From Clostridium gelidum (GTDB lineage: Bacteria > Bacillota > Clostridia > Clostridiales > Clostridiaceae), in contig NZ_AP024849.1 in NCBI RefSeq assembly GCF_019977655.1, forward strand, positions 3,257,001 through 3,321,000: 64,000 nucleotides of DNA, read 5' to 3'. The position numbers and the translations under genes were made by a program. Of this stretch, positions 25,647-35,241 are shown piece by piece (position 1 is the first letter of the stretch; every line of letters starts with the position of its first letter). The notes under the pieces were generated by a model. It had not been told where the DNA came from. It worked only from the letters and a program-made list of their open reading frames with translations, and made no database searches.

Positions 25647-26468
25647 CTAGCTAACTTTATTTTGTAATCTTAATTTATCAGCAATAATTGCGATAAATTC
25701 ACTATTAGTAGGTTTGCCTTTATCTCCATGAATAGTATATCCAAATAGTCTATTAATAGCTTCTACTTGACCTCTACCCCAGGCTACTTCTATTGCATGT
25801 CTTATTGCTCTTTCTACTCTTGAAGCTGTTGTGTTATACTTCTTAGCTATTGAAGGGTATAATTCTTTAGTTACTGCTGATAATAATTCCATATCGCCAA
25901 CAACCATAGTTATAGCTTCTCTTAAATACATATATCCTTTTATATGAGCTGGTACGCCAACTTCATGTATGATATTAGTTATTTCTGTTTCTAAATCCAT
26001 AGGTACCTTCGTTCTATTTTCATTTGATGAAGATATCACTGATGATGATTGATATGAAGATCTTAAACTTGTTGCTTGAGATGTAACACCATTAAACATC
26101 TCTCTTATTCTCTTAGTGAATACTTCCATATCAAAAGGTTTTACAGTATAATAATCTGCACCAAGTGTTATAGCTTGTTGAGTGATTTTATCTTGCCCAA
26201 CTGCAGATAAAATTATTATTCTTGGAACTTTTTCTAATTCCATAGTATTTAATCTTTCAAGAACACCTAATCCATCTAAATGTGGCATTATAATGTCTAG
26301 AATAACTAAATCAGGCTTTTTTTCTACTATTAATTCTAAAGCCTCTCTACCATCTTTTGCAATTCCTGTAACAACTATATCTCTTTGATTTAATAGATAG
26401 TCATTTAAAATACTACAAAATTCCTTGTTATCGTCAGCAATTAGTACAGATATTTTTGAATCTTCCAT
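25647..26468 (-). CDS. spo0A: sporulation master regulator Spo0A
   Basis: 273 residues, the usual length. Receiver domain: acidic pair at 12-13 (IADDN), phospho-acceptor Asp58 (VILDIIMPH), Lys110 (TVKPFD). Linker rich in Ser, then the DNA-binding effector domain ending in AINRLFGYTIHGDKGKPTNS. Phosphorylated Spo0A activates sporulation and, in solventogenic clostridia, solvent genes. The start at 26468 follows AAGGAGAGGGG; an upstream ATG (26492) is not favoured. It lies downstream of spoIVB as in most clostridia, but its 3' flank is element DNA, with a displaced copy of its own 3' end at 19800. Confidence 0.97.
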   Translation of the reverse strand: MEDSKISVLIADDNKEFCSILNDYLLNQRDIVVTGIAKDGREALELIVEKKPDLVILDIIMPHLDGLGVLERLNTMELEKVPRIIILSAVGQDKITQQAITLGADYYTVKPFDMEVFTKRIREMFNGVTSQATSLRSSYQSSSVISSSNENRTKVPMDLETEITNIIHEVGVPAHIKGYMYLREAITMVVGDMELLSAVTKELYPSIAKKYNTTASRVERAIRHAIEVAWGRGQVEAINRLFGYTIHGDKGKPTNSEFIAIIADKLRLQNKVS

Positions 26469-26925
26469 GTTATCCCCTCTCCTTTTGTCCATTCTTAAAT
26501 TATGTTTCGTATTTTAGCCTTTTACCCTTATAAAATATATTATATCACATTCCAATATTACATATATATATTGTTTTTACAAAATTCTGTAAAAACTTTT
26601 CATTATTTGGGTATGTACAGTTTTTTTATAATTATTATACTTTATATTAATACATTTCACTTTAACTAAATATTTTAAATGTTTAATTGTTTTAATGTAT
26701 TTATATTCCACTATTTGTAAATTATACACTTTTCTTCTCAAGAAGTAAATAGTTTCTTAAAAAATACTTTAAAGTATTTTTTTAAATAAAATGTAACTAT
26801 TATTTCCTTAATTCTCAATTATTAATTGAATATATATTTATTATATAATTATATCTCTTTTTCTACAATGTTTATAAGATAAGCTTCTTAAAAGATTTAT
26901 TATTATTTCTTATAAATACAAATTA
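26469..26925. promoter_or_regulatory. spo0A upstream region
   Basis: About 460 bp of very AT-rich DNA. GTTTTTACA (26573-26581) and TGTAAAAAC (26588-26596) form a perfect 9-bp inverted repeat, a candidate operator about 105 bp upstream of the start codon. I found no clear 0A box (TGTCGAA) on either strand. Confidence 0.4.
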
Positions 26926-26928
26926 ATA

Positions 26929-26966
26929 CACAATGCACATTATTTAATTATAAATTGTGCATTGTG
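26929..26966 (-). terminator. terminator-like hairpin after spoIVB
   Basis: CACAATGCACA and TGTGCATTGTG form a perfect 11-bp stem, 10 nt after the spoIVB stop. The T tract is weak. Confidence 0.55.
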
Positions 26967-26975
26967 ATTTATACA

Positions 26976-28163
26976 TTATTTAATTATTCCTGCATCTTGA
27001 AGCATCCACTCTATATATATTCCATATCCTGTATCAGGTTTATTAATTAATACATGAGTTACTGCTCCTATAATTTTATTATTTTGGATAATCGGACTTC
27101 CACTCATCCCTTGCACTATTCCACCAGTTTTCGCAAGTAACCTAGGATCTGTAATTTTGATTACCATACTCTTAGAACCTGCCGTAGACTGATTTAAAAG
27201 CTTTTCAATTTCAATATCAAATTCTTGTGGACCACTTTCATCAATAGTTGTGATTATTTTTGCTTTTCCTATGGATATTTCATCTCTAAAACCAACTTTA
27301 AGTGGTTTTATATTCATATTTAAGGCTTCTGTATTTTTAATTTCTCCAAAAATTCCACTTTGAGTATTCTTTTCAATATCCCCCGTTGGTGTTTGTTCAT
27401 TTAGAAAAATCCCTCGAAGTTCACCCGGCGAGCCTTTTTCTCCTTTTCTAACACTTATTATAGATGATTCTAATACATCTCCTTTTTTTATTAAGAAAGG
27501 TTCATTTGTATCACAATCTGTGATTGGATGTCCTAATGCTCCAAATTTCTTAGTATCATCATCAAAAAATGTCATTGTTCCAACTCCAGCTGTAGAGTCT
27601 CTAATCCACAATCCAATTTTATAGTCTTTATCATTTTCTTTTTTTAAGTGAATAATCTTTGTAAAATTTTCTCCACGTCTTAAGATATCAACCTTCACAT
27701 CTTCTTCACATGTTTTAATTGTTTTCAATAAATCTATACAATTTTCCATTTCTATATCATTTACTTTTAATATTATGTCGCCAATTTCAAGACCACATAC
27801 TTTCCCAGGACTTTCTTCTTTTCTATTATTAACTTCTATATCCGAATATCCTACAATTAGCACACCTTGACTATTTACTCTTACACCAATAGGATTTCCA
27901 CCTGGATAAACTTCCAAGTCCTTAATTTTTTGAACTTCTAAAGATTTAAGTGGAATCATTCCTAAAAATTTTATTTCATATGTATTTTCATTATTCTTGA
28001 TTTTATCTATTGTGTTACCTATAGGTGCAATTGACTGTACTGTCTTTTCATTTTTTGTATAAATTGTACTCGGCAAATTGTTTATACTCGCTAAGGTAAT
28101 TAAAATTAGAATCAGGATTGGAGCTATAAGTAGACTAGTTGTACATAAAAGTTTTTTCTTCAT
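26976..28163 (-). CDS. spoIVB: SpoIVB serine peptidase
   Basis: 395 residues: N-terminal membrane anchor (about 5-27), PDZ domain around residues 95-170 (GVLIVGYSDIEV... VCGLEIGDIILKVN), then the S55 peptidase domain with FGALGHPITD (catalytic His) and VQGMSGSPIIQNNKIIGAVTHV (nucleophile Ser). In sporulation this forespore-made protease is secreted into the intermembrane space and triggers pro-sigma-K or related processing in the mother cell. Between recN and spo0A, as in other Firmicutes. Confidence 0.95.
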   Translation of the reverse strand: MKKKLLCTTSLLIAPILILILITLASINNLPSTIYTKNEKTVQSIAPIGNTIDKIKNNENTYEIKFLGMIPLKSLEVQKIKDLEVYPGGNPIGVRVNSQGVLIVGYSDIEVNNRKEESPGKVCGLEIGDIILKVNDIEMENCIDLLKTIKTCEEDVKVDILRRGENFTKIIHLKKENDKDYKIGLWIRDSTAGVGTMTFFDDDTKKFGALGHPITDCDTNEPFLIKKGDVLESSIISVRKGEKGSPGELRGIFLNEQTPTGDIEKNTQSGIFGEIKNTEALNMNIKPLKVGFRDEISIGKAKIITTIDESGPQEFDIEIEKLLNQSTAGSKSMVIKITDPRLLAKTGGIVQGMSGSPIIQNNKIIGAVTHVLINKPDTGYGIYIEWMLQDAGIIK

Positions 28164-28330
28164 ATTTCTCTCCTCCTTTACTTCTTATCTTTAATTTCCC
28201 CACTATATAAAAATCTTATCCTATATGAACTTTGTTATTGCAGACAAAAAGTTTAGCATATACTAAATTTTAATAGTTCTATTATTTTCTTTCTTATTTT
28301 TATATAAATTTTAAAAAATGTAATCAAAAA

Positions 28331-28363
28331 AAAATAAAACCACGAAATCCATGGTTTTATTTT
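28331..28363 (-). terminator. terminator after recN
   Basis: AAAATAAAACCA and TGGTTTTATTTT form a 12-bp perfect stem with A/T tails, 25 nt after the recN stop. Confidence 0.8.
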
Positions 28364-28388
28364 TACCAATTTTTATTTGTATATGTAT

Positions 28389-30077
28389 TTATTTTTTAAT
28401 TTCTATTTTTTTTAATTCACTTAGTTTTATCATTTCGCGTACATTGTTAAGTGTAGCTTCTGTTACATCATCACCAGCTAGCATTTTACTTATTTCTAGC
28501 TCTTTTTCTTCTTTTAATAAAACTTTTATTTTAGTAAATGTTTTATTATCTATTACTTTTTTCATAACAAAATAATGATTATCTGATAATACTGCTATTT
28601 GTGGCAAGTGAGTTATACATAAAACTTGGTGTGTTTTTGATAATTGATACATTTTTTCTCCAACTCGTTGTGCAACAGCTCCACTTATACCTGTATCTAT
28701 TTCATCAAAAATCAAAGTAGGTATTTCATCTTTTTCAGCAAAAACACATTTTAAAGCCAACATTATTCTTGAAAGTTCTCCACCTGATAATACTTTTTCT
28801 AGTGGCATAAGTGGTTCTCCTGGATTTGTAGATATTAAAAAACACACATCATCAAAGCCTTTTTCATTAAACTCCTCGGTTCTAGATACTCTTATTTCCA
28901 TTCTTGATTTTTCAAGCCCTACAAATGTAAGTTCTTTCAAAATTTTTTCTTCTAAATATTTGCTTTTATTTACTCTATACTCATGAATCACCAAAGCTTC
29001 TTTTTCCATCTTATATAAGACTTCTTTTTCTTTTTGCTTAAGTTCTTCAATTATTTTTTCCGAATTTACTATTTCATCATATTCTTTCTTTATTTTTTCA
29101 TGATAATCTAATATTTCTGGAATAGTTGGTGCATATTTTTTCTTGTATTGATTTATTTCATAAATTCTAGCATTTGTTTTTTCTAAAGCATCTTGATCAA
29201 AAACAATTTCTTCAGCCATATCTCGAATTTCATGGCTTACTTCTTCTATTGTATAAAATGCCTCTTCAATAGCTTTCTTATTCTTTTTTATTTTTTCAAA
29301 ATGTTTTTCCACATTAGCTAATTCTTGAATTACTTTTGAAATTGAATCTATTACGCTAAATTCTTCATTTCCATTTAATATTCCATAAGAAACAACTAAA
29401 CTATTATTAATTTTTTCAGCATTTGCTAAAATATTATATTCTTCTTTTAAGTTTTCTTCTTCATTTTCTTTAAGCTTGGCCTTTTCAATATCTTCAATTT
29501 GAAATTTTAAATAATCTAATAACTTATCTCTATCTTGGTTTCCTGAAATTCTTTTAATATCTTCTTTTAATTCTATTAATCTTTTTCTAAAATCACTAAA
29601 CTTATTCATTGGCTTTAATAATTCATTTCCAATAAAATCATCTAAATATGATATATGACTGTTTCTTTGCAAAAGGTCAACATTTTGGTGTTGTCCATGA
29701 ATGTCTAAAAGCTTTGCTCTTACGCGTCTAAGCTCTGATGTAATAAAACTTTTTCCGTTAATTTTAATTAAATTTTTTCCGCTTGCATGGCTTTCCCTTG
29801 AAACAATTAATACATCATCAAACTCAATATCTAATTCTTTTAAAACATCGCAGACTTTAGAATTTTCAAGAGTAAATAATGCTTCCACATATGTTTTTTC
29901 TTCACCTGTTCTTATTAAACTCTTAGAAAACTTTCCGCCAAGAACAAAGTCTATTGCATCTATCATTATAGACTTTCCAGCGCCTGTTTCCCCTGAAAGT
30001 ATATTAAATCCTTCATTAAAGTTTATTGTCATTTCTTCTATTAACGCAAAATTTTTAATATTTAATTGAATTAACAT
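28389..30077 (-). CDS. recN: DNA repair ATPase RecN
   Basis: 562 residues, SMC-like. Walker A GETGAGKSIMIDAID near residues 29-43, long coiled coils either side of the middle, ABC signature LSGGELSRIMLALK and Walker B TLIFDEIDTGISG in the C-terminal lobe. RecN acts early at DNA double-strand breaks by tethering ends. It starts 18 nt after argR's stop in a co-directional operon, an arrangement conserved across Firmicutes. Confidence 0.96.
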   Translation of the reverse strand: MLIQLNIKNFALIEEMTINFNEGFNILSGETGAGKSIMIDAIDFVLGGKFSKSLIRTGEEKTYVEALFTLENSKVCDVLKELDIEFDDVLIVSRESHASGKNLIKINGKSFITSELRRVRAKLLDIHGQHQNVDLLQRNSHISYLDDFIGNELLKPMNKFSDFRKRLIELKEDIKRISGNQDRDKLLDYLKFQIEDIEKAKLKENEEENLKEEYNILANAEKINNSLVVSYGILNGNEEFSVIDSISKVIQELANVEKHFEKIKKNKKAIEEAFYTIEEVSHEIRDMAEEIVFDQDALEKTNARIYEINQYKKKYAPTIPEILDYHEKIKKEYDEIVNSEKIIEELKQKEKEVLYKMEKEALVIHEYRVNKSKYLEEKILKELTFVGLEKSRMEIRVSRTEEFNEKGFDDVCFLISTNPGEPLMPLEKVLSGGELSRIMLALKCVFAEKDEIPTLIFDEIDTGISGAVAQRVGEKMYQLSKTHQVLCITHLPQIAVLSDNHYFVMKKVIDNKTFTKIKVLLKEEKELEISKMLAGDDVTEATLNNVREMIKLSELKKIEIKK

Positions 30078-30095
30078 TTTACCCCATCCTTATAA

Positions 30096-30548
30096 TTATG
30101 ATGACATTCTCTTTCTTATTTTTTCTACTAATTCTTCGGCACTTTCTATGCTTCTAAGCAAAATAAATATGGTGTTATCTCCAGCGACTGTTCCTGCAAT
30201 ATCTGCGCTTTCCAAATTATCAACAGCCTCTGCCGCAATAGGTGCTGAACCCGTTATAGTCTTTATAACGACCATCTTATCTACATTTTCTACTGAAAGA
30301 ACCGTATTAACTAATATATTACTTAATCTATCTATAATATTTTTTTGTTCTCCTGTAGATACAAAATACTTAGACTTGCCGCTTGAAGCTTGCATTTTAA
30401 TTAATTTTAAATTTTTAATATCTCTAGATACTGTAGCTTGAGTTACATCAAAACCTTCTTTTTTTAATGCCTCTGCAAGATCTTCTTGAGTTTCTATTTC
30501 TCTTGAGGTTATTATTTCTAATATTTTTGTATGTCTTTTTGATTTCAA
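30096..30548 (-). CDS. argR: arginine repressor ArgR/AhrC
   Basis: 150 residues, standard length. The winged helix spans residues 1-70 (ITSREIETQEDLAEALKKEG, VTQATVSRDIKNLKLIK), and the C-terminal hexamer core contains GSAPIAAEAVDNL and GTVAGDNTIFILL, the arginine-binding loop. It represses arginine synthesis and activates catabolism. The nadK stop overlaps its start by 4 nt. Confidence 0.95.
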   Translation of the reverse strand: MKSKRHTKILEIITSREIETQEDLAEALKKEGFDVTQATVSRDIKNLKLIKMQASSGKSKYFVSTGEQKNIIDRLSNILVNTVLSVENVDKMVVIKTITGSAPIAAEAVDNLESADIAGTVAGDNTIFILLRSIESAEELVEKIRKRMSS

Positions 30549-31399
30549 AATTCCTCACCATCACATTCTTTAGAATTGTTTAAAACCTTACTTCTTAAAA
30601 CCTTAAAATAATCATAATCATCAAATAGAAGTAGCTTTACACTTTTTTTATTTTTGCTTACCTTGATTGAAGTTTCATGATTAACTTTAATTGCTTTTTG
30701 GCCATCTACTGTTAAATAAACTATTTCATCTTCGTGGTCTGCACATATTTCTATAATACTATCACCTTTTAATACAATAGTATGCATACTTCTTGAGTGT
30801 GGACATATTGGTGTTATTGTTATAAGTTCTAAGTCAGGATATACAAATGGTCCACCCGCTGAAAATGAATATGCTGTAGACCCTGCAGGAGTTGCAATAA
30901 TAAGTCCATCACCTTTAAATGTTGTATAAATTTTACCATCTACAAATATCTTGAATTTCACCATCCTTGATAATGTTCCTCTAGCAAGTACTGCATCATT
31001 TAGTGCATTAAGTTCTTCATGATTCCCATTAGATTCAACTTTGCAGTTTAACATCATTCTATTAACAATTTTATATTTTTTTTCTTCAAGTTTATCAAGT
31101 GCATTATCTATGTCAGATATCTCTATACTGGACAAGAATCCCAAATTACCTATGTTTATTCCTAAGATAGGTGCATTAAAACTATCATTTAAAGATCTTG
31201 CTATTCCAAGAAGAGTTCCATCCCCTCCAAGTACAACAAGTAAATCAATACCTTTTAAGTCTTGATTTTCTATATCAAAAGAACTAAAAACAGCAATGTC
31301 TTTAAAGTTGAACTTTTCTCTAAATTTCTGTATAACCATATGTAATATTTTATTATCTTTATCCTTTGATGGATTAATTGCAATCCCAATATTTTTCAT
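30545..31399 (-). CDS. nadK: NAD kinase
   Basis: 284 residues. LVVLGGDGTLLGIARSL holds the GGDG motif, ILGINIGNLGFLSSIE and TPAGSTAYSFSAGGPFVYPD follow as in the NadK family. It phosphorylates NAD with ATP to NADP in the cytoplasm. It overlaps argR by 4 nt and follows tlyA by 16 nt. Confidence 0.95.
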   Translation of the reverse strand: MKNIGIAINPSKDKDNKILHMVIQKFREKFNFKDIAVFSSFDIENQDLKGIDLLVVLGGDGTLLGIARSLNDSFNAPILGINIGNLGFLSSIEISDIDNALDKLEEKKYKIVNRMMLNCKVESNGNHEELNALNDAVLARGTLSRMVKFKIFVDGKIYTTFKGDGLIIATPAGSTAYSFSAGGPFVYPDLELITITPICPHSRSMHTIVLKGDSIIEICADHEDEIVYLTVDGQKAIKVNHETSIKVSKNKKSVKLLLFDDYDYFKVLRSKVLNNSKECDGEEF

Positions 31400-31415
31400 A
31401 GCCCCTCCAAAGAAG

Positions 31416-32225
31416 TTAAATTTCTACATGTGATGCTTCAACTACGGTCTCTACATCTTCTCTTTTAAAATTGCTTTCTTTATTTTTATCTTTTGAAAAA
31501 TAAACTAAATATTCTCTATTGCCTTCTGGCCCTTTAATAGGAGAATATCCCACACCTAAAACATTTAAATTTTGTTGCATTAAAAAATCTATAATTCCAT
31601 AAACTACTTCTTTATGGGTTTCCTTTTCTCTTATAACACCTTTTTTACCTACTTTTTCACGTCCTGCTTCAAATTGTGGCTTTATAAGTGCAACAACTTC
31701 TCCATCATCTTTTAAAAGATTTAAAGTTGCTGGCATTATTTTTTTCAACGAGATAAAAGATACATCTATAGATGCAAAATCTAAAGGTTCTCCTATATTC
31801 TCTAAAGTAACATATCTTATATTTGTTCTTTCCATGCAAACTACTCTTTCATCTGTTCTTAGCTTCCACGCAAACTGTCCATATCCGACATCAACAGAAA
31901 ACACCTTGGATGCTTTGTTTTGAAGCATACAGTCTGTGAAGCCACCTGTAGATGCTCCTATATCCATACAAACCTTGTTTTCTAGTGAAATGTCATAAGT
32001 TTTCATTGCCTTTTCTAACTTTAGTCCACCGCGACTAACATATTTAAGAGTAGCTCCTCTATATTCTATATTCGCACTTTCACTAATCTTTTCTCCAGCT
32101 TTATCTACTTTTTGTCCATCAACATAAACTTTACCTTCCATTATACATGCTTTTGCTCTCTCTCTAGAAGTAATTATGCCCTTTTCTACTAAAAGTATAT
32201 CAAGTCTTTCCTTTTTTTCTGCCAT
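31416..32225 (-). CDS. tlyA: TlyA family rRNA 2'-O-methyltransferase
   Basis: 269 residues. N-terminal S4 RNA-binding domain (about 5-65: RLDILLVEKGIITSRERAKA), then an FtsJ-like methyltransferase with the SAM motif CMDIGASTGGFTDCMLQNKA and VDVGYGQ. TlyA methylates riboses in 16S/23S rRNA; the older name is hemolysin A. Placed between dxs and nadK as in other clostridia. Confidence 0.93.
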   Translation of the reverse strand: MAEKKERLDILLVEKGIITSRERAKACIMEGKVYVDGQKVDKAGEKISESANIEYRGATLKYVSRGGLKLEKAMKTYDISLENKVCMDIGASTGGFTDCMLQNKASKVFSVDVGYGQFAWKLRTDERVVCMERTNIRYVTLENIGEPLDFASIDVSFISLKKIMPATLNLLKDDGEVVALIKPQFEAGREKVGKKGVIREKETHKEVVYGIIDFLMQQNLNVLGVGYSPIKGPEGNREYLVYFSKDKNKESNFKREDVETVVEASHVEI

Positions 32226-32237
32226 TTGTTTCTCCTT

Positions 32238-34103
32238 TTAATCATAAAGATTTATAACAGCCTTACTTATGCTCTCACAATCTAGCTTATATGTTTTATA
32301 TAAAGTTTCTACATTCCCTTGTGGAATAAATTCATCACCATATCCAATAGATCTAATTGTTCCTTTATAATCTATATTACTTAAATAATCTTTAATAACG
32401 CTGCCTAGTCCACCTTTTAAAATATTATCTTCTATTGTTAAAATATTATATCCTTGTTTTTTAATATTTTCTAGTAAATTTTTATCAATCGGTTTAATAA
32501 ATGTTGCATTTATTATAGTAGGATTTAATCCCTTTTCATATAGTATATCTTTTGCAAGCATAACATGTTGAACCATTTTACCAGTTGCAATAATACATAC
32601 CTTAGAACCTTTATTTATGATTTCCCATTTACCTTCGCAAACTTTTGTAATTGGAGATAAAGTATTTATTATGTTTCCACCTCTTGGATATCTAATAGCA
32701 ACAGGTGCATTCTTATTTATTGCCCATTTTAATAAAACTTCAACTTCCTCTAAACACTTTGGTGCAACTATATGTATATTAGGAATTAGAGATAAATATG
32801 ATAAATCATTAATACCTTGATGCGTTTCTCCATCTTCTCCAACTATTCCAGCTCTATCTATTGCAAATACTACTGGAAGATTCTGAAGACAAACATCTGT
32901 AATTATTTGATCAAATGCTCTTTGTAAAAACGTAGAATACACAGCAAATACTGGTTTCAATCCATTACTCGCCATTCCAGCGGCTAAAGTAACTGCATGT
33001 TCTTCAGCTATTCCAACATCAAAAAATCTATCTTTAAACTTCTCTGAAAAACACTTAAGACCAGTTCCATCTGGCATTGCTGCTGTAATAGCTACAATTC
33101 TTTCATCTTCCATGCTTAGATTCATTAATGCTTTCCCAAAGGCTTTAGAGTAACTATTTTTTGGCGATACATTTGCTTCTCCACTTTCTAGATCAAAAGG
33201 ACCCATTGCATGATATTTAGAAGGGCTTTCCTCAGCTAATGCATATCCTTTTCCTTTTTGGGTTAAAACATGTATTATAACCGGTCCTCCAATTTCTTTA
33301 GCTTTAATAAGCACATCAGTCATTGCATTTATATCGTGACCATCAATAGGCCCAATATACTTAATTCCCATATTTTCAAAAAACATAGATGATACTACTA
33401 ATTGTTTAATGCTATCCTTTACTTTAGACAATTTCCCTGCAATGTTTTTCCCAAAATCCGATTGATTTAAAGAAGCTTGTATATCCATTTTTAATTTATT
33501 ATATCTAGGTTCCATTCTAAGCTTGTTTAAATATCTTGAAAGTCCCCCAACATTTTTTGAAATTGACATTTGATTATCATTTAAAATAATAATCAAATTA
33601 GTTTTTCTAAAACCAACATCATTTAACGCTTCAAGCGCCATCCCACCAGTTAATGCACCATCACCTATTACAGCAATAACACTATATTTTTCTTTTTTTA
33701 CATCTCTTGCACGTGCAATACCAAGTGCTGCTGATACAGATGTACTGCTATGACCTGTGTCAAAATAATCATATTTACTTTCATTTCTTTTTGGAAATCC
33801 ACTCATTCCATTAAATTGCCTAAGTTTTTTAAATCCATCTTTTCTTCCAGTTAAAATTTTATAAACATAACTTTGATGTCCTACATCCCATACTATCTTA
33901 TCTTTATCAAAATCAAAAGCTTTAAATAAACTTAAAGTAAGCTCAACAACACCTAAATTAGATGCTAAATGTCCCCCTGTTTTAGAAACACTATCTATTA
34001 AAAACTCTCTAAGTTCATCACTTAAGACTTTATTATCATTATCATTAAGTTTTTTTATATCTTTTGGGAAATTCAATTTATTAAGTAATTTCACAACAAT
34101 CAT
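32238..34103 (-). CDS. dxs: 1-deoxy-D-xylulose-5-phosphate synthase
   Basis: 621 residues. Thiamine pyrophosphate site GDGALTGGMALEALND, domain start HLASNLGVVELTLSL, HQSYVYKILTGR, and the transketolase domain with AEEHAVTLAAGMA and DRAGIVGEDGETHQG. It condenses pyruvate and glyceraldehyde 3-phosphate in the first step of the MEP isoprenoid pathway. It sits 8 nt after ispA, forming an isoprenoid pair. Confidence 0.96.
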   Translation of the reverse strand: MIVVKLLNKLNFPKDIKKLNDNDNKVLSDELREFLIDSVSKTGGHLASNLGVVELTLSLFKAFDFDKDKIVWDVGHQSYVYKILTGRKDGFKKLRQFNGMSGFPKRNESKYDYFDTGHSSTSVSAALGIARARDVKKEKYSVIAVIGDGALTGGMALEALNDVGFRKTNLIIILNDNQMSISKNVGGLSRYLNKLRMEPRYNKLKMDIQASLNQSDFGKNIAGKLSKVKDSIKQLVVSSMFFENMGIKYIGPIDGHDINAMTDVLIKAKEIGGPVIIHVLTQKGKGYALAEESPSKYHAMGPFDLESGEANVSPKNSYSKAFGKALMNLSMEDERIVAITAAMPDGTGLKCFSEKFKDRFFDVGIAEEHAVTLAAGMASNGLKPVFAVYSTFLQRAFDQIITDVCLQNLPVVFAIDRAGIVGEDGETHQGINDLSYLSLIPNIHIVAPKCLEEVEVLLKWAINKNAPVAIRYPRGGNIINTLSPITKVCEGKWEIINKGSKVCIIATGKMVQHVMLAKDILYEKGLNPTIINATFIKPIDKNLLENIKKQGYNILTIEDNILKGGLGSVIKDYLSNIDYKGTIRSIGYGDEFIPQGNVETLYKTYKLDCESISKAVINLYD

Positions 34104-34111
34104 TCCCTCTA

Positions 34112-34981
34112 TTAATTTTCTCTATTTAAAAGAGTATACGTTAGATTAGCTAAACAATCTGCATTAACAGTTAAATCCTTAAGAATATTAATACATTCTT
34201 CACTTAATGTATCACATAATTCATTACACTTATCTAATCCAAAAACTGATATAAAATTAGTTTTATCATTTTCTTCATCAGCATGTGTATTTTTACCTAG
34301 TACTTTAGTATCTCCAACAACATCTAATATATCATCTTTTATTTGAAACACTAAACCTAATTTTTCTCCGTATTCTTCTAAAACATTCAAGTCACATTCT
34401 GGAGCATTTGCTAATATTGCTCCTGCAAGTACTGCTGCCTTAATTAAGGCACCTGTTTTCTTTGAGTGCATATACTTTAATTCATCTCTTGAAATTGTTT
34501 TACCTTCAGAGATAACATCAACTACTTGACCGCCTATCATTCCTTCAGCACCAGCTGCTACTGCTATACTATAAGCTGCTTTTAATGAATTATCGTTATT
34601 TATCAAAGCATAGTTCATCATAATTATCATAGATTCATTTAATAGAGCATCCCCTGCAAGAACTGCTATATTTTCTTGAAACTTAACATGATTTGTTGGT
34701 TTTCCTCGCCTTAAATCATCATTATCCATACAAGGAAGATCATCATGAATTAAGGAATAAGTATGAATCATTTCAATGGCAGCCGCCATTGGCATAACTT
34801 TTTTATAATCTTCTTTGTATATATAATAAGACAATGCAAGTAATATAGGACGAATTCTTTTCCCACCTATATTTAAGCTATAACTGCATGAATCATATAT
34901 AATTTTATTATATGTTCCTTTTTCTTTAAAATAATTTTCTAAATAATCATTAATATCTTGCTTTAAATTATTTATCTCCAT
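34112..34981 (-). CDS. ispA: polyprenyl synthetase, farnesyl diphosphate synthase type
   Basis: 289 residues. First Asp-rich motif DDLPCMDNDDLRRGKPTNH and second DDILDVVGD are both intact; GGKRIRPILLALS precedes them. It makes C15 prenyl diphosphate from IPP and DMAPP. The start is set at ATG 34981 (MEINNLKQ), which overlaps the end of xseB by 14 nt; a longer frame to 35011 lacks a site. Confidence 0.93.
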   Translation of the reverse strand: MEINNLKQDINDYLENYFKEKGTYNKIIYDSCSYSLNIGGKRIRPILLALSYYIYKEDYKKVMPMAAAIEMIHTYSLIHDDLPCMDNDDLRRGKPTNHVKFQENIAVLAGDALLNESMIIMMNYALINNDNSLKAAYSIAVAAGAEGMIGGQVVDVISEGKTISRDELKYMHSKKTGALIKAAVLAGAILANAPECDLNVLEEYGEKLGLVFQIKDDILDVVGDTKVLGKNTHADEENDKTNFISVFGLDKCNELCDTLSEECINILKDLTVNADCLANLTYTLLNREN

Positions 34982-35192
34982 TACTTTCACTAAACTCCAC
35001 TTCTTTTTCATCTTTAATTATAGAAATTTTTGCTTCATATGTATCTAAAATCTTATAAATTTTATTTACAAGTTTAACTCCATCTTCATAAGATTTCATA
35101 GAATCTTCAAGGTTTAATTCATCTGTTTCTAAATTATTTAATATATCTTGAAGCTTAGTTAACATTTCTTCATAACTTTCTTTTTTAGCCAT
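34968..35192 (-). CDS. xseB: exodeoxyribonuclease VII small subunit
   Basis: 74 residues, typical XseB: SYEEMLTKLQDILNNLETDE then LNLEDSMKSYEDGVKLVNK, an all-helical hairpin that binds XseA. With XseA it degrades single-stranded DNA from both ends. It overlaps ispA. Confidence 0.93.
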   Translation of the reverse strand: MAKKESYEEMLTKLQDILNNLETDELNLEDSMKSYEDGVKLVNKIYKILDTYEAKISIIKDEKEVEFSESNGDK

Positions 35193-35241
35193 ATTATTAA
35201 CTCCTTGCCTGATGCATAATATATATCACATCTTTAACTTG

